This document shows positions 49,979 through 60,011 of a DNA stretch of 64,000 nt, in pieces. The position numbers and the translations under genes were made by a program. How positions within the stretch are numbered: position 1 is the stretch's first letter; each line of letters starts with the position of its first letter. The stretch lies in the NCBI RefSeq assembly GCF_001270495.1, contig NZ_LGUR01000151.1, forward strand, positions 62,001 to 126,000, given 5' to 3'. A model generated the notes under the pieces. It had not been told where the DNA came from. It made no database searches and was given only the letters and a program-made list of their open reading frames with translations. Origin of the DNA: Streptomyces viridochromogenes (GTDB lineage Bacteria > Actinomycetota > Actinomycetes > Streptomycetales > Streptomycetaceae).

Positions 49979-52726
49979 CTACGCGTCGCCGCCCGCGGCG
50001 CCCGGATCGGCCGCCGACGCGTCGAGCAGCTGATACCGGTCGATCGCCTGCTTCAGCACCGACCGGTCCACCTTCCCTTCCTTCGCCAGTTCGGTCAGCA
50101 CCGCCACCACGATCGACTGCGCGTCGATGTGGAAGAAGCGCCGCGCCGCACCGCGGGTGTCCGCGAAACCGAAGCCGTCGGCGCCGAGCGACTGGTACGT
50201 CCCCGGCACCCACCGCGCGATCTGGTCCGGCACCGACCGCATCCAGTCGGAGACGGCCACGAACGGCCCCTCGGCGCCGCTCAGTTTCCGCGTCACCCAG
50301 GGCACCCGCTGCTCCTCCTCCGGGTGCAGCAGGTTGTGCTCCTCGCACTCCACGGCCTCGCGCCGGAGCTCGTTCCAGGAGGTCGCCGACCAGACGTCGG
50401 CCTTGACGTTCCACTCCTCGGCGAGGATCCGTTGCGCCTCGACCGCCCAGGGGACGGCCACGCCGGACGCCATGATCTGCGCGGGGATGGAACCCGCCGT
50501 GCCCTCGGCGATCCGGTGGACGCCCTTGAGGATGCCCTCGACGTCGACGTTCTCCGGCTCGGCCGGGTGCTGGATCGGCTCGTTGTAGACGGTGAGGTAG
50601 TAGAAGACGTCCTCGCCGTGCGGGTGCTCCTCGGAGCCCCCGTACATCCGCCGCAGACCGTCCTGCACGATGTGCGCGATCTCGTACGAGTACGCCGGGT
50701 CGTAGGCGACACAGCCCGGGTTCGTCGAGGCGAGCAGCTGCGAGTGGCCGTCCGCGTGCTGGAGGCCCTCGCCGGTCAGTGTCGTACGGCCGGCGGTCGC
50801 GCCCAGCACGAAACCGCGCGCCAGCTGGTCGGCCATCTGCCAGAACTGGTCGCCGGTGCGCTGGAAACCGAACATCGAGTAGAAGACGTAGACCGGGATC
50901 AGCGGCTCGCCGTGCGTGGCGTATGCCGAGCCCGCCGCGATGAGGGAGGCGGTGCAGCCCGCCTCGGAGATGCCGTCGTGCAGCATCTGGCCCTGCGGCG
51001 ACTCCTTGTAGGCGAGCAGCAGCTCGCGGTCGACCGACTCGTACTGCTGGCCCAGCGGGTTGTAGATCTTCGCGCTCGGGAAGAAAGAGTCCATGCCGAA
51101 CGTGCGGTACTCGTCCGGCGCGATCAGCACGAACCGCTTGCCGATCTCCTTGTCCCGCATGAGGTCCTTGAGGAGCCGGACAAAGGCCATGGTCGTCGCG
51201 ATCGACTGCTGGCCCGAGCCCTTCTTCACGGTCGCATACGTCTTGTCGTCCGGCAGAGCCAGCGGCTGGGAGCGCACGACACGCGTCGGGACGTAGCCGC
51301 CGAGCCCCTTGCGGCGGTCGTGCATGTACTGGATCTCCTCGGAGTCCCGCCCCGGGTGGTAGTACGGCGGAACCCCGCTGTCCAGGTCCTTGTCGGCGAT
51401 CGGCAGGTGCAGCCGGTCACGGAAGCGCTTGAGGTCGTCGACCGTCAGCTTCTTCATCTGGTGCGTGGCGTTGCGGCCCTCGAAGTTGGGACCGAGCGTC
51501 CAGCCCTTGATCGTCTTGGCGAGGATCACCGTCGGCTGGCCCTTGTGCGCCTTGGCCGCCGAGAACGCCGCGAAGATCTTCTTGTGGTCGTGACCGCCGC
51601 GGCCCAGGTGCAGGATCTGGTCGTCGGTCATGCCCTCGACCATCGCGCGCAGCCGCTGGTCGTCGCCGAAGAAGTGGTCGCGGATATAGCCGCCGGTCTC
51701 GGTGGCGTACGTCTGGAACTGGCCGTCCGGCGTGGTGTTCATGCGGTTGACGAGGATGCCGTCGCGGTCCTGTGCGAGCAGCGGGTCCCAGGTGCGGTCC
51801 CAGATCAGCTTGATGACGTTCCAGCCGGCGCCGCGGAAGATCGACTCCAGCTCCTGGATGACCTTGCCGTTGCCCCGCACCGGGCCGTCGAGGCGCTGGA
51901 GGTTGCAGTTGACGACGAAGGTGAGGTTGTCCAGGCCCTCGCGGGCGGCGATGGACAGCTGGCCGAGCGACTCCGGCTCGTCCATCTCGCCGTCGCCCAG
52001 GAACGCCCACACGTGCGACTTGGAGGTGTCCGCGATGCCGCGCGCCTCCATGTAGCGGTTCATCCGGGCCTGGTAGATCGCGCCGATCGGGCCGAGGCCC
52101 ATCGACACGGTCGGGAACTCCCAGAAGTCCGGCATCGACCGCGGGTGCGGGTAACTCGACAGGCCGTACCGCGCCTTCGACTTCTCCTGGCGGAACGCGT
52201 CCAGGTTCTGCTCGCTGAGGCGGTCCAGCAGGAACGCGCGGGCGTAGATGCCCGGCGAGGCGTGACCCTGGAAGAAGACCTGGTCGCCGCCGTCGCCCTC
52301 GTCCTTGCCCCGGAAGAAGTGGTTGAAGCCCACGTCGTAGAGCGAGGCGGAGGAGGCGAAGGTGGCGATGTGACCGCCGACTCCGATGCCGGGGCGCTGA
52401 GCCCTGGACACCATGACGGCGGCGTTCCACCGGGTGGCGTTGAGGATCTTCCGCTCGATCTCCTCGTTGCCCGGGAAGAACGGCTCGTCCTTGGTCGCGA
52501 TCGTGTTGACGTAGTCCGTGCTGCGCATCTCGGGCACGGCGACACGCTTCTCGCGGGCTCGCTCGATCAGCCGCAGCATCAGATAGCGGGCCCGCTCCCG
52601 GCCGCGCTCGTCCACGGCGGCGTCGAGGGAGTCGAGCCACTCCTGGGTTTCCTCGGGATCGAAGTCAGGAACCTGACTCGGAAGGCCGCCAATGATGATC
52701 GGGTTGCGATCGGATCCGGAAGCCAC
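49979..52726 (-). CDS. aceE: Pyruvate dehydrogenase E1 component, homodimeric (AceE)
   Basis: This 915-residue single-chain E1 decarboxylates pyruvate with thiamine diphosphate and passes the acetyl group to E2. Motifs are the ThDP-binding [12 protein letters not shown] to [15 protein letters not shown] and the family stretch [20 protein letters not shown]. The length matches E. coli AceE and the actinobacterial enzymes. The GTG at 52726 has AAGGAAC upstream. It stands alone with a 363-bp upstream region rich in inverted repeats, so it has its own regulated promoter. Confidence 0.97.
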   Translation of the reverse strand: MASGSDRNPIIIGGLPSQVPDFDPEETQEWLDSLDAAVDERGRERARYLMLRLIERAREKRVAVPEMRSTDYVNTIATKDEPFFPGNEEIERKILNATRWNAAVMVSRAQRPGIGVGGHIATFASSASLYDVGFNHFFRGKDEGDGGDQVFFQGHASPGIYARAFLLDRLSEQNLDAFRQEKSKARYGLSSYPHPRSMPDFWEFPTVSMGLGPIGAIYQARMNRYMEARGIADTSKSHVWAFLGDGEMDEPESLGQLSIAAREGLDNLTFVVNCNLQRLDGPVRGNGKVIQELESIFRGAGWNVIKLIWDRTWDPLLAQDRDGILVNRMNTTPDGQFQTYATETGGYIRDHFFGDDQRLRAMVEGMTDDQILHLGRGGHDHKKIFAAFSAAKAHKGQPTVILAKTIKGWTLGPNFEGRNATHQMKKLTVDDLKRFRDRLHLPIADKDLDSGVPPYYHPGRDSEEIQYMHDRRKGLGGYVPTRVVRSQPLALPDDKTYATVKKGSGQQSIATTMAFVRLLKDLMRDKEIGKRFVLIAPDEYRTFGMDSFFPSAKIYNPLGQQYESVDRELLLAYKESPQGQMLHDGISEAGCTASLIAAGSAYATHGEPLIPVYVFYSMFGFQRTGDQFWQMADQLARGFVLGATAGRTTLTGEGLQHADGHSQLLASTNPGCVAYDPAYSYEIAHIVQDGLRRMYGGSEEHPHGEDVFYYLTVYNEPIQHPAEPENVDVEGILKGVHRIAEGTAGSIPAQIMASGVAVPWAVEAQRILAEEWNVKADVWSATSWNELRREAVECEEHNLLHPEEEQRVPWVTRKLSGAEGPFVAVSDWMRSVPDQIARWVPGTYQSLGADGFGFADTRGAARRFFHIDAQSIVVAVLTELAKEGKVDRSVLKQAIDRYQLLDASAADPGAAGGDA

Positions 52727-53089
52727 GCTGTTCCTTACCTGTCAGAGGGCCGTGTTTCGAGGGTTTCTGGGTGTCTGCACCGCTCCCCATCGTGTACCTC
52801 GGGGCGCCAAACGTCATCTCTACTGTGGGGTAACCGGTTCCTGGGGAACGGTGCGGACGCAACCGATGGTTCCCAAAAGAACAAAGGGGGCAGATTGGTG
52901 TGGTGCGCGTCACCCTGAGACGATGAGGGTGTGCCTGGAGTTGGGGTGACACGTTCGGGATCGTCACCGTTTCGGCGGTCTGAACGGCCGGGTACTTGCG
53001 CGATCCGCCCCGCCCGTGTGGACTACGGCCAATGCTTCGCGCACGCGCGTGGCTGAGTTATTTCCCAAGACATGATCAGGAGGCAACCC
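52727..53089. promoter_or_regulatory. aceE / DUF3052 divergent control region with several palindromes
   Basis: There is no gene in these 363 bp. I see GTTCCTGGGGAAC (52837-52849), AACCGATGGTT (52861-52871), GTTC-N6-GAAC (52869-52882) and CACCCT-N9-AGGGTG (52911-52931). They are within about 100-200 bp of the aceE start, suitable for regulator binding; the regulator is unknown. The half nearer DUF3052 shows no clear repeat. Confidence 0.5.
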
Positions 53090-53524
53090 GTGAGCGCGAC
53101 CGCGGACCACGCGGAGGAGCGGACCCTTGCCGAGAGGCTGGGGTTCCAGCCCGAGCAGGTGGTCCAGGAGATCGGCTACGACGACGACGTAGACCAGGAA
53201 CTCCGCGAGGCCATTGAGTCAGTGACCGGCACAGAACTCGTGGACGAGGACTACGACGACGTTGCCGATGCCGCGGTGCTGTGGTTCCGCGACGAGGACG
53301 GCGACCTTACGGATGCGCTGGTGGACGCCACCACGTACATCGAAGAGGGCGGCGCGATCCTGTTGCTGACGCCGAAGACCGGCCGTGACGGCTACGTGGA
53401 GCCCAGCGACATCTCTGAAGCCGCGACCACGGCGGGTCTGTCGGCGTCCAAGAGTGTCAGCGTCGGCAAGGACTGGAGCGGCAGCCGGCTGGTGACGCCC
53501 AAGGCCGCGAAGACCAAGAAGTAA
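53090..53524 (+). CDS. DUF3052 family protein
   Basis: This 144-residue acidic cytoplasmic protein runs from LGFQPEQVVQEIGYDDDVDQ to the C-terminal AKTKK. The pattern is that of DUF3052, a conserved actinobacterial family next to aceE with no known function. It has no cysteine or membrane span. The GTG at 53090 has AGGAGG 6 nt upstream. A very stable hairpin follows. Confidence 0.87.
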   Translation: MSATADHAEERTLAERLGFQPEQVVQEIGYDDDVDQELREAIESVTGTELVDEDYDDVADAAVLWFRDEDGDLTDALVDATTYIEEGGAILLLTPKTGRDGYVEPSDISEAATTAGLSASKSVSVGKDWSGSRLVTPKAAKTKK

Positions 53525-53545
53525 TCGGTAGTAGCCGGTGGCGGC

Positions 53546-53575
53546 GCCGGGCCGGGCTGAAAAGCCCGGCCCGGC
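53546..53575 (+). terminator. Hairpin terminator after the DUF3052 gene
   Basis: A perfect 13-bp stem GCCGGGCCGGGCT / AGCCCGGCCCGGC is closed by a GAAA tetraloop, 21 bp past the stop. Confidence 0.83.
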
Positions 53576-53652
53576 CTCCTGCACGGGCCGCGGTGGCCGC
53601 TGCATAGGGTGGGTTCCACCCGAACAGCCCCACCGAAGGGACACCCACGACG

Positions 53653-54111
53653 ATGGCGATCCAGGTCGGCGACAAGGCCCCCGACTTCGAGCTCAAGGAC
53701 AACCACGGCGCGACCGTGAAGCTCTCCGACTTCCGCGGTTCCAAGAACGTCGTCCTGCTCTTCTACCCCTTCGCCTTCACCGGCGTGTGCACCGGTGAAC
53801 TGTGCGAGGTGCGCGACAACCTGCCGCAGTTCTCCGACCGCGACACCCAGGTGCTCGCCGTCTCCAACGACTCCATCCACACCCTGCGCGTCTTCGCCGA
53901 GCAGGAGGGCCTGGAGTACCCGCTGCTCAGCGACTTCTGGCCGCACGGCGAGGTCAGCCGCGCCTACGGCGTCTTCGCCGAGGACAAGGGCTGCGCGGTG
54001 CGCGGCACCTTCGTCATCGACAAGGAGGGCGTCGTCCGCTGGACCGTCGTCAACGCCCTGCCGGACGCGCGCGACCTGAACGAGTACGTCAAGGCGCTCG
54101 ACACCCTCTGA
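53653..54111 (+). CDS. Peroxiredoxin (AhpE-type)
   Basis: This 152-residue thioredoxin-fold peroxidase has the peroxidatic Cys46 in [14 protein letters not shown] (the second, Cys51, may be resolving) and the conserved FYPFAFTG. It reduces hydrogen peroxide, peroxynitrite and alkyl peroxides. The length and motif match the one-cysteine AhpE group of M. tuberculosis. The ATG at 53653 follows GAAGGGACACCCACG. Confidence 0.93.
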   Translation: MAIQVGDKAPDFELKDNHGATVKLSDFRGSKNVVLLFYPFAFTGVCTGELCEVRDNLPQFSDRDTQVLAVSNDSIHTLRVFAEQEGLEYPLLSDFWPHGEVSRAYGVFAEDKGCAVRGTFVIDKEGVVRWTVVNALPDARDLNEYVKALDTL

Positions 54112-54224
54112 TTCTTCGGTACCAGGGCATGCGAGCCACGGGAACCCGTCACTAGGATCGACTCGTTGATCCGATATCAAACGCACGGCGGGGCTCCCCG
54201 CCCCTGGACACCAATGGAGGACTC

Positions 54225-54800
54225 GTGGGAGTCAGCCTCAGCAAGGGCGGCAACGTATCACTGAGCAAGGAGGCCCCGGGCCTCACTGCGGTCATCGTCG
54301 GTCTGGGGTGGGACGTCCGCACCACGACCGGCACCGACTTCGACCTGGACGCCAGCGCGCTGCTGCTGAACCCGGAAGGCAAGGTCGGCAGCGACGCGAA
54401 CTTCGTCTTCTTCAACAACCTCAAGAGCTCCGACGGCTCCGTCGAGCACACCGGTGACAACCTCACCGGTGAGGGCGAGGGCGACGACGAGCAGATCAAG
54501 GTCAACCTCGCGGGCGTCCCGGCCGACGTGGAGAAGATCGTCTTCCCGGTCTCGATCTACGACGCCGAGAACCGCCAGCAGTCCTTCGGTCAGGTGCGCA
54601 ACGCCTTCATCCGCGTCGTGAACCAGGCCGGGGGCGCCGAGATCGCGCGCTACGACCTCTCGGAGGACGCCTCCACCGAGACCGCGATGGTCTTCGGCGA
54701 GCTGTACCGGCACGGTGCGGAGTGGAAGTTCCGCGCCATCGGCCAGGGCTACGCGTCGGGCCTGCGCGGCATCGCGCAGGACTTCGGTGTGAACGTCTGA
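54225..54800 (+). CDS. terD: TerD family stress protein, copy 1
   Basis: The protein has 191 residues and a TerD beta-sandwich. Acidic calcium-binding segments are [12 protein letters not shown] and [20 protein letters not shown], and the C-terminus is [16 protein letters not shown]. TerD proteins bind Ca2+ and belong to tellurite/stress-response (Ter) complexes. The GTG at 54225 has GGAGG 4 nt upstream. GGATC-N8-GATCC (54155-54172) lies about 50 bp upstream, possibly regulatory. The hairpin at 54845 separates it from copy 2. Confidence 0.95.
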   Translation: MGVSLSKGGNVSLSKEAPGLTAVIVGLGWDVRTTTGTDFDLDASALLLNPEGKVGSDANFVFFNNLKSSDGSVEHTGDNLTGEGEGDDEQIKVNLAGVPADVEKIVFPVSIYDAENRQQSFGQVRNAFIRVVNQAGGAEIARYDLSEDASTETAMVFGELYRHGAEWKFRAIGQGYASGLRGIAQDFGVNV

Positions 54801-54844
54801 GTTCACCATCCGGGATGTGAGCGTCCAGGACACGACTGGCTGAG

Positions 54845-54877
54845 TCCGGCGCCGTACCGTTTGGGTGCGGCGCCGGA
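54845..54877 (+). terminator. Hairpin between the two terD genes
   Basis: A perfect 10-bp stem TCCGGCGCCG / CGGCGCCGGA with a 13-nt loop. Confidence 0.7.
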
Positions 54878-54922
54878 TGCGCAGGACAACCAAAGAAGCT
54901 TCACGCGGGGAGGACCAGCATC

Positions 54923-55498
54923 ATGGGCGTCACGCTCGCCAAGGGAGGAAATGTCTCCCTGTCCAAGGCCGCACCGAATCTCACCCAGGTGATGATCGGG
55001 CTCGGCTGGGACGCGCGCTCCACCACCGGAGCCCCCTTCGACCTCGACGCGAGCGCCCTGGTGTGCAGCGGCGGCCGCGTCCTGGGCGATGAGTGGTTCG
55101 TCTTCTACAACCAGCTCAAGAGCCCGGACGGCTCGGTGGAGCACACCGGGGACAACCTCACCGGCGAGGGCGACGGCGACGACGAGTCGCTCCTGATCGA
55201 CCTCTCCAAGGTGCCGGCGCACTGCGACAAGATCGTCTTCCCGGTCTCGATCCATATGGCCGACGAGCGCGGCCAGACCTTCGGTCAGGTCAGCAACGCC
55301 TTCATCCGCGTGGTGAACCAGGCCGACGGCCAGGAACTCGCCCGCTACGACCTGAGCGAGGACGCCTCCACCGAGACCGCCATGATCTTCGGCGAGGTCT
55401 ACCGCTACCAGGGGGAATGGAAGTTCCGGGCGGTGGGGCAGGGATACGCGTCGGGCCTGAGGGGGATCGCACTCGACTTCGGAGTCAACGTCTCATAA
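54923..55498 (+). CDS. terD: TerD family stress protein, copy 2
   Basis: The protein has 191 residues, closely similar to the preceding TerD ([66 protein letters not shown]). It has one Cys at the first metal loop and one later. The ATG at 54923 has GGGAGGACC upstream. The tandem TerD pair and the downstream DUF475 gene form the core of a ter locus. Confidence 0.95.
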   Translation: MGVTLAKGGNVSLSKAAPNLTQVMIGLGWDARSTTGAPFDLDASALVCSGGRVLGDEWFVFYNQLKSPDGSVEHTGDNLTGEGDGDDESLLIDLSKVPAHCDKIVFPVSIHMADERGQTFGQVSNAFIRVVNQADGQELARYDLSEDASTETAMIFGEVYRYQGEWKFRAVGQGYASGLRGIALDFGVNVS

Positions 55499-55624
55499 CG
55501 CTATATGAGCAAAAGCCAGGCCCGGGTGGGGGGCGAAGAGGGGCCGAACTAGACTTCAGCTTCAAAAGTTCGTAAAGCCGAGTGCGGCGCGGGGGAGCCC
55601 CGTACACACAGGATTGGGTAGCCA

Positions 55625-56773
55625 GTGGTTCTGAAAACCTTCGGTTGGTCGTTCGCGGTCACCGCGCTCGGCCTGGTTGCAGCGGTCCTCTTCGGGGGGT
55701 GGACCGCCTTCGGCGTCGTGGCGATCCTCTCCGTCCTCGAGATCTCGCTGTCCTTCGACAACGCGGTGGTCAACGCCGGAATCCTGAAGAAGATGAATGC
55801 CTTCTGGCAGAAGATCTTCCTCACCATCGGCATCCTGATCGCCGTCTTCGGCATGCGACTGGTCTTCCCCGTCGTCATCGTCGCCATCAGCGCGCAGCTC
55901 GGGCCGATCGAGGCGGTCGACCTCGCGCTCAGCGACAAGGACCAGTACCAGCAGCTCGTCACTGACGCCCACCCGGCGATCGCCGCCTTCGGTGGCATGT
56001 TCCTGCTGATGATCTTCCTGGACTTCATCTTCGAGGACCGGGACATCAAGTGGCTGGGCTGGCTGGAGCGCCCGCTGGCCAAGCTCGGCAAGGTCGACAT
56101 GCTGTCGGTCTGCATCGCCCTGATCGTGCTGCTCGTCAGCGCGATGACCTTCGCGACCAACGCCCACCAGCATGGCGGGGCACATGTCGACAAGGCGGAG
56201 ACGGTCCTGCTCTCCGGTATCGCGGGCCTGATCACCTACATGATCGTCGGCGGTCTCTCCGGCTACTTCGAGGACAAGCTCGAAGAAGAGGAGGAGCGCG
56301 AGCACGAGGCCGAGGAAGCGGCCGAGCGCTCCGGCAAGCCCCGCACCGCGGTCGCCATGGCCGGCAAGGCCGCGTTCTTCATGTTCCTCTACCTGGAGGT
56401 CCTGGACGCGTCCTTCTCGTTCGACGGCGTGATCGGCGCCTTCGCCATCACCAACGACATCGTCCTCATGGCGCTGGGTCTCGGTATCGGCGCGATGTAC
56501 GTCCGGTCGCTGACCGTGTACCTGGTGCGCCAGGGCACCCTCGACGAGTACGTCTACCTGGAGCACGGCGCGCACTACGCGATCGGCGCCCTCGCCATGA
56601 TCCTGCTGGTCACCATCCAGTACGAGATCCACGAGCTCATCACGGGCTCGATCGGCGTGATCCTGATCGGCTGGTCCTTCCTGTCCTCGGTGCGCCGCAA
56701 TCGCGCGCTGGCGGCCGCGGAGGGAAAAGCGGCGGCCTCGGACGAGAAGACTGAGGTCTCGTCCGGGGTGTGA
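55625..56773 (+). CDS. DUF475 integral membrane protein (TerC-like)
   Basis: The protein has 382 residues with 8-9 membrane spans. The conserved acidic motif LEISLSFDNAVVNAG in the first half and LEVLDASFSFDGVIGAF in the second make a TerC-type inverted repeat. A charged cytoplasmic loop (EEEEEREHEAEEAAERS) joins the halves. TerC/DUF475 proteins partner TerD in tellurite and metal stress complexes and may move or sense divalent metals, including Mn2+. The GTG at 55625 is the start; 127 bp separate it from terD copy 2. It is followed by an intrinsic terminator. Confidence 0.92.
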   Translation: MVLKTFGWSFAVTALGLVAAVLFGGWTAFGVVAILSVLEISLSFDNAVVNAGILKKMNAFWQKIFLTIGILIAVFGMRLVFPVVIVAISAQLGPIEAVDLALSDKDQYQQLVTDAHPAIAAFGGMFLLMIFLDFIFEDRDIKWLGWLERPLAKLGKVDMLSVCIALIVLLVSAMTFATNAHQHGGAHVDKAETVLLSGIAGLITYMIVGGLSGYFEDKLEEEEEREHEAEEAAERSGKPRTAVAMAGKAAFFMFLYLEVLDASFSFDGVIGAFAITNDIVLMALGLGIGAMYVRSLTVYLVRQGTLDEYVYLEHGAHYAIGALAMILLVTIQYEIHELITGSIGVILIGWSFLSSVRRNRALAAAEGKAAASDEKTEVSSGV

Positions 56774-56800
56774 CACCCCTGTGCGTGAGGAACGCTCTGA

Positions 56801-56838
56801 GCGGGGCGGCCGGGCCTCCGGCCGCCCCGCCGGTTTTT
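56801..56838 (+). terminator. Rho-independent terminator after the DUF475 gene
   Basis: A 13-bp stem GCGGGGCGGCCGG / CCGGCCGCCCCGC with a 4-nt loop is followed by CGG and TTTTT (56834-56838). It is one of the few with a T-tract in this window. Confidence 0.9.
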
Positions 56839-56897
56839 CCAGGTGACCGTGGTTTCCTCGTGGTGAACGCGGTTCTTTCGTGGGACGTGGGGGCGGA

Positions 56898-57635
56898 ATG
56901 GGCTTCTTGGACGGACTCTGGCGTGGCCGGGAGGCCGAGTTCGACTCGGGCAGCGCGTCATCGAACTCGATCCAGCTGACAAAGCGGCACGACCGGGTCT
57001 CGCTGACCAAGCAGGGCGCCGCCACCGGGCATCTGCGGATCAACCTGACCTGGCGGATGCGTACGTCCGACATCGGGGGATCGCAGCGGGAGAGTCTGCT
57101 ACGGCACCCGTTCAGGGCGCTCAAGCCGCCGGAGGTGCTCGGGCACAGCCAGAGCATGGTCAACGTCGACCTCGACCTCGGGGCGCTGTATGAGCTGACC
57201 GACGGGACGAAGGGCGTCGTCCAGCCGCTGGGCGGGTTCCTCGGGGACGTCAACGCGGCGCCGTACGTGAAGCTCAGCGGGGACGACCGGTTCGGGTCGG
57301 CGTCCGGGGAGACGATCTACGTCAACCTCGATCACCGGGAGAACATCAAGCGGTTGCTGGTCTTTGTGTACATCTATGACCAGACGCCGGCGTTCGACCG
57401 TACGCACGCGATCGTCACGCTGTATCCGAGCAACGGGCCCCGGATCGAGATAGGCCTCGACGAGCGGCATCCGCAGGCTCGGTCCTGTGCGGTGGTGATG
57501 ATCGAGAACGTGAAGGGGGAGATCTGGGTCCGGCGCGAGGTGAAGTTCGTGTACGGGTTCCAGGCTGAGCTGGACCGGTTGTTCGGGTGGGGGTTGCAGT
57601 GGGGGCGGGGGTACAAGACCAAGGCGGAGCGCTGA
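56898..57635 (+). CDS. TerD/TerA-like tellurium resistance protein
   Basis: This 245-residue divergent member of the TerD superfamily has a TerA-like fold: NSIQLTKRHDRVSLTKQG near the N-terminus, VNVDLDLGALYEL as the first metal loop, and a C-terminal half ending KFVYGFQAELDRLFGWGLQW. The calcium loops are less acidic than in the two TerDs. The ATG at 56898 is preferred to the GTG 18 bp upstream because GGGGGCGGA precedes it and the family starts near MGFLDGLW. It is a member of the ter locus with its own transcription unit after the terminator. Confidence 0.87.
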   Translation: MGFLDGLWRGREAEFDSGSASSNSIQLTKRHDRVSLTKQGAATGHLRINLTWRMRTSDIGGSQRESLLRHPFRALKPPEVLGHSQSMVNVDLDLGALYELTDGTKGVVQPLGGFLGDVNAAPYVKLSGDDRFGSASGETIYVNLDHRENIKRLLVFVYIYDQTPAFDRTHAIVTLYPSNGPRIEIGLDERHPQARSCAVVMIENVKGEIWVRREVKFVYGFQAELDRLFGWGLQWGRGYKTKAER

Positions 57636-57689
57636 CGCTGGGTCTTGGCCGGGCGCCCACCAGCTCGGGGCTCCGTGTCCGTTTGCGGC

Positions 57690-57768
57690 TGTGGGTGGGT
57701 CTGTGGCTGATCGCGCCCACGCGGCGGAGCCGTACATCGATACAGCCCCGCGCCCCTGAAGGGGCGCC
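57690..57768. repeat. Interspersed GGGGCGCGGGG repeat, copy 4 (reverse)
   Basis: CACGCGGCGGAGCCGTACAT followed by CGATACAGCCCCGCGCCCCT is the reverse complement of the repeat at 32341. It lies between converging ter genes and probably terminates both. Confidence 0.7.
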
Positions 57769-57771
57769 CCG

Positions 57772-58581
57772 TCACCGTCCGATGAACTGCGGGCCCTGGG
57801 GCGGCAGGTGGAAGCCCTCGTGCTGGGGTGCTGTCACCGGGGGCGGATAGCCGTAGCCCGACGCGGACAGGGCCGGCTGGCTGGTGGGCTGGGGGTAGCC
57901 GTAGGCCGGTTGGGTCGGCGGGGGCTGCTGGGGGTAGCCGTAGGACGGCTGGGGCGGGACCACGGTTGTGGGCTGCTCCGGCGGGAGGGGCTGGGAGACC
58001 TCCGGCGTGGACTCCGGCGTGGGCTCCGCCATGGCCTCCGACTCGTCCACCGAGATGCCGTAGTCCGTGGCCAGGCCCCTGAGGCCGTCCGAGTAGCCCT
58101 CGCCGAGGGCGCGGAACTTCCAGCCCTCGCCACGGCGGTACAGCTCGCCGCAGATCAGGGCCGTCTCCTGGCCCGTCTCCGGCTTGATGTCGAAGTACGC
58201 CAGCGGGTCGCCGTCGGTGGCTGCCGCGTCGTACAGCACGATGCGCAGGTCTCGTACGCGGTCGAAGGCGACCCCGTCCGCCGAAGCGACCAGGAGAATC
58301 TGACCGACGCCGGACTCGACACCGGCCAGATCTGTCTGGATCGTGTCGGTGAGGCCCTCGGCGCCCCGCTTCTTGCCGAGCCGCCAGACCTTCCCGGAGG
58401 GGTGCCGGGGCTGGTTGTAGAAGACGAAGTCCTCGTCGGAGCGCACACGGCCGTCGGGGCCGAGGAGGAGTGCCGAGGCGTCGACATCCGGGACCCCCTG
58501 CCCGGGCGTCCAGCGCAGCACGGCGCGTACCGTCGTGGCTTCGAGCGGGACGTTCGACCCCTTCAACATCGCGTGCGTCAT
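57772..58581 (-). CDS. TerD family protein with Pro/Gln/Tyr-rich C-terminal tail
   Basis: The protein has 269 residues. Residues 1-185 form a TerD domain ([44 protein letters not shown]) with fewer acidic loop residues than copies 1 and 2. Residues 190-269 are a low-complexity tail with repeated YGYP units ([19 protein letters not shown]) that may mediate complexes. The ATG at 58581 is the start. It is divergent from the TIM-barrel lyase operon. Confidence 0.9.
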   Translation of the reverse strand: MTHAMLKGSNVPLEATTVRAVLRWTPGQGVPDVDASALLLGPDGRVRSDEDFVFYNQPRHPSGKVWRLGKKRGAEGLTDTIQTDLAGVESGVGQILLVASADGVAFDRVRDLRIVLYDAAATDGDPLAYFDIKPETGQETALICGELYRRGEGWKFRALGEGYSDGLRGLATDYGISVDESEAMAEPTPESTPEVSQPLPPEQPTTVVPPQPSYGYPQQPPPTQPAYGYPQPTSQPALSASGYGYPPPVTAPQHEGFHLPPQGPQFIGR

Positions 58582-58722
58582 ACGGTCATCCTGCCCTCTC
58601 CGTCCTGGTCACGACAACGCGGGGGTGCGACGGACCGTGCGCGCCTGTGTTCGTCCGCGTTACCAGAAATTCATGCCCTGCGGGAACCCCTGACATGGGT
58701 ATCTACGTACTATTACCGGCCA

Positions 58723-58741
58723 CCTGTGAACCGGTCACAGG
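58723..58741. promoter_or_regulatory. Inverted repeat upstream of the ter biosynthetic operon
   Basis: CCTGTGAACCGGTCACAGG is a perfect 7+5+7 palindrome 29 bp before the ATG at 58771. It is CRP-like in look (TGTGA...TCACA), but the spacer is one base too short for the usual CRP site. Confidence 0.55.
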
Positions 58742-58770
58742 GGCCACGGAGTCACCACGGGGGAAGCTCT

Positions 58771-59940
58771 ATGCGTCATTTCGGGCACATCGCCCCGGAG
58801 GTGCGGCAGCGCCTCTTCCACCAGGAGCCGTGCGAGTTCTCCGCCGACTCCCCGGCCCGGCTGCTCGCCGCGGCCCTGGGCGCCACGCTCTACAGTCCGG
58901 CGACCCGCCCCCGGCTCGCCGACGACATCGTCAAACAGACCGGACGCGGCGTGGTCTCGATGGTGCTGTGCCTGGAGGACTCGATCGGTGACGAGGACGT
59001 GGCGGAGGGCGAGGAGAACCTCGTCCGGCAGTTCGCCGACCTCGCCGGGCGGCAGGGCGCGGTGGAGCCGCCGCTGCTCTTCATCCGGGTCCGCACCCCC
59101 GAGCAGATTCCCGACCTCGTACGAAGGCTCGGTCCCGCCGTCCGGCTGCTGTCCGGATTCGTGCTGCCGAAGTTCACCGAAGAGCCCGGCATGCCCTTCC
59201 TGGAGGCCCTCGCGAGCGCCGAGGCGCAGAGCGGGCGGCGGCTCTTCGCGATGCCGGTGCTGGAGTCGCCCGAGCTGATGTACCGGGAGTCGCGCGTGGA
59301 GACCCTGGAGGGCATCTCCCGCGCGGTCGACAAGTACCGGGAGCGGGTGCTGGCGCTGCGGCTCGGGGTGACCGACTTCTGCTCGTCGTACGGACTCCGG
59401 CGCGCCCCCGACATGACCGCGTACGACGTCCAGATCGTCGCCTCCGTGATCGCCGACGTGGTGAACATGCTGGGCAGAGCCGACGGCACCGGGTTCACGG
59501 TGACCGGCCCGGTGTGGGAGTACTTCCGGGTGCAGGAACGTATGTTCAAGCCTCAGCTGCGCCGCAGCCCCTTCCTGGAGGGCCAGGCCGAGGAACTGCG
59601 CGAGGCCCTCATCGAGCACTCCATGGACGGCCTGCTGCGCGAGATCACGCTGGACCACGCCAACGGTCTCCTCGGCAAGACCTGCATTCACCCCTCCCAC
59701 GTACTGCCCGTGCACGCGCTGTCCGTGGTCAGTCACGAGGAGTTCAGCGACGCCCAGGACATCCTGCGGCCGGAACGCTGCGGCGGGGGTGTACTCAGGT
59801 CGCAGTACACGAACAAGATGAACGAGGTGAAGCCGCACCGCGCCTGGGCCGAGCGGACCCTGCTGCGGGCCGAGAGCTTCGGCGTGGCCAACGAGGACAT
59901 CGGCTTCGTGGAGCTGCTCGCCGCCGGGATCCCGGCCTGA
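58771..59940 (+). CDS. TIM-barrel C-C bond lyase (HpcH/HpaI-like), ter biosynthetic module
   Basis: This 389-residue enzyme has the citrate lyase beta/HpcH fold: SMVLCLEDSIGDEDV (metal-binding acidic motif), LLFIRVRTPEQ (Arg at the active site), LPKFTEEPG and a late KTCIHPSHV. It matches the C-C_Bond_Lyase family found in Ter systems, which from published genomic analysis sits with phosphoribosyltransferases, HAD phosphatases and an ATP-grasp to make a nucleoside-like metabolite. The ATG at 58771 has GGGGGAAG upstream. It is followed 71 bp later by the phosphoribosyltransferase gene, in one operon. Confidence 0.87.
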   Translation: MRHFGHIAPEVRQRLFHQEPCEFSADSPARLLAAALGATLYSPATRPRLADDIVKQTGRGVVSMVLCLEDSIGDEDVAEGEENLVRQFADLAGRQGAVEPPLLFIRVRTPEQIPDLVRRLGPAVRLLSGFVLPKFTEEPGMPFLEALASAEAQSGRRLFAMPVLESPELMYRESRVETLEGISRAVDKYRERVLALRLGVTDFCSSYGLRRAPDMTAYDVQIVASVIADVVNMLGRADGTGFTVTGPVWEYFRVQERMFKPQLRRSPFLEGQAEELREALIEHSMDGLLREITLDHANGLLGKTCIHPSHVLPVHALSVVSHEEFSDAQDILRPERCGGGVLRSQYTNKMNEVKPHRAWAERTLLRAESFGVANEDIGFVELLAAGIPA

Positions 59941-60011
59941 CCGGGCCGACCGGCCTCCGACCGTTCGACTGGCCGCGAGCCGGTTGACCGGCTTCTATAT
60001 CCAAGGGACGC

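Noticed and set aside
52911..52931. CACCCT-N9-AGGGTG near aceE as a seventh member of the operator family
   Set aside because: The half-sites match but the spacing is 9 instead of 3, and it is not oriented or placed like the six island copies.
52692..52949. An 85-codon plus-strand frame in the aceE upstream region
   Set aside because: It has no ribosome site, its codon bias is poor and it overlaps the aceE start region.
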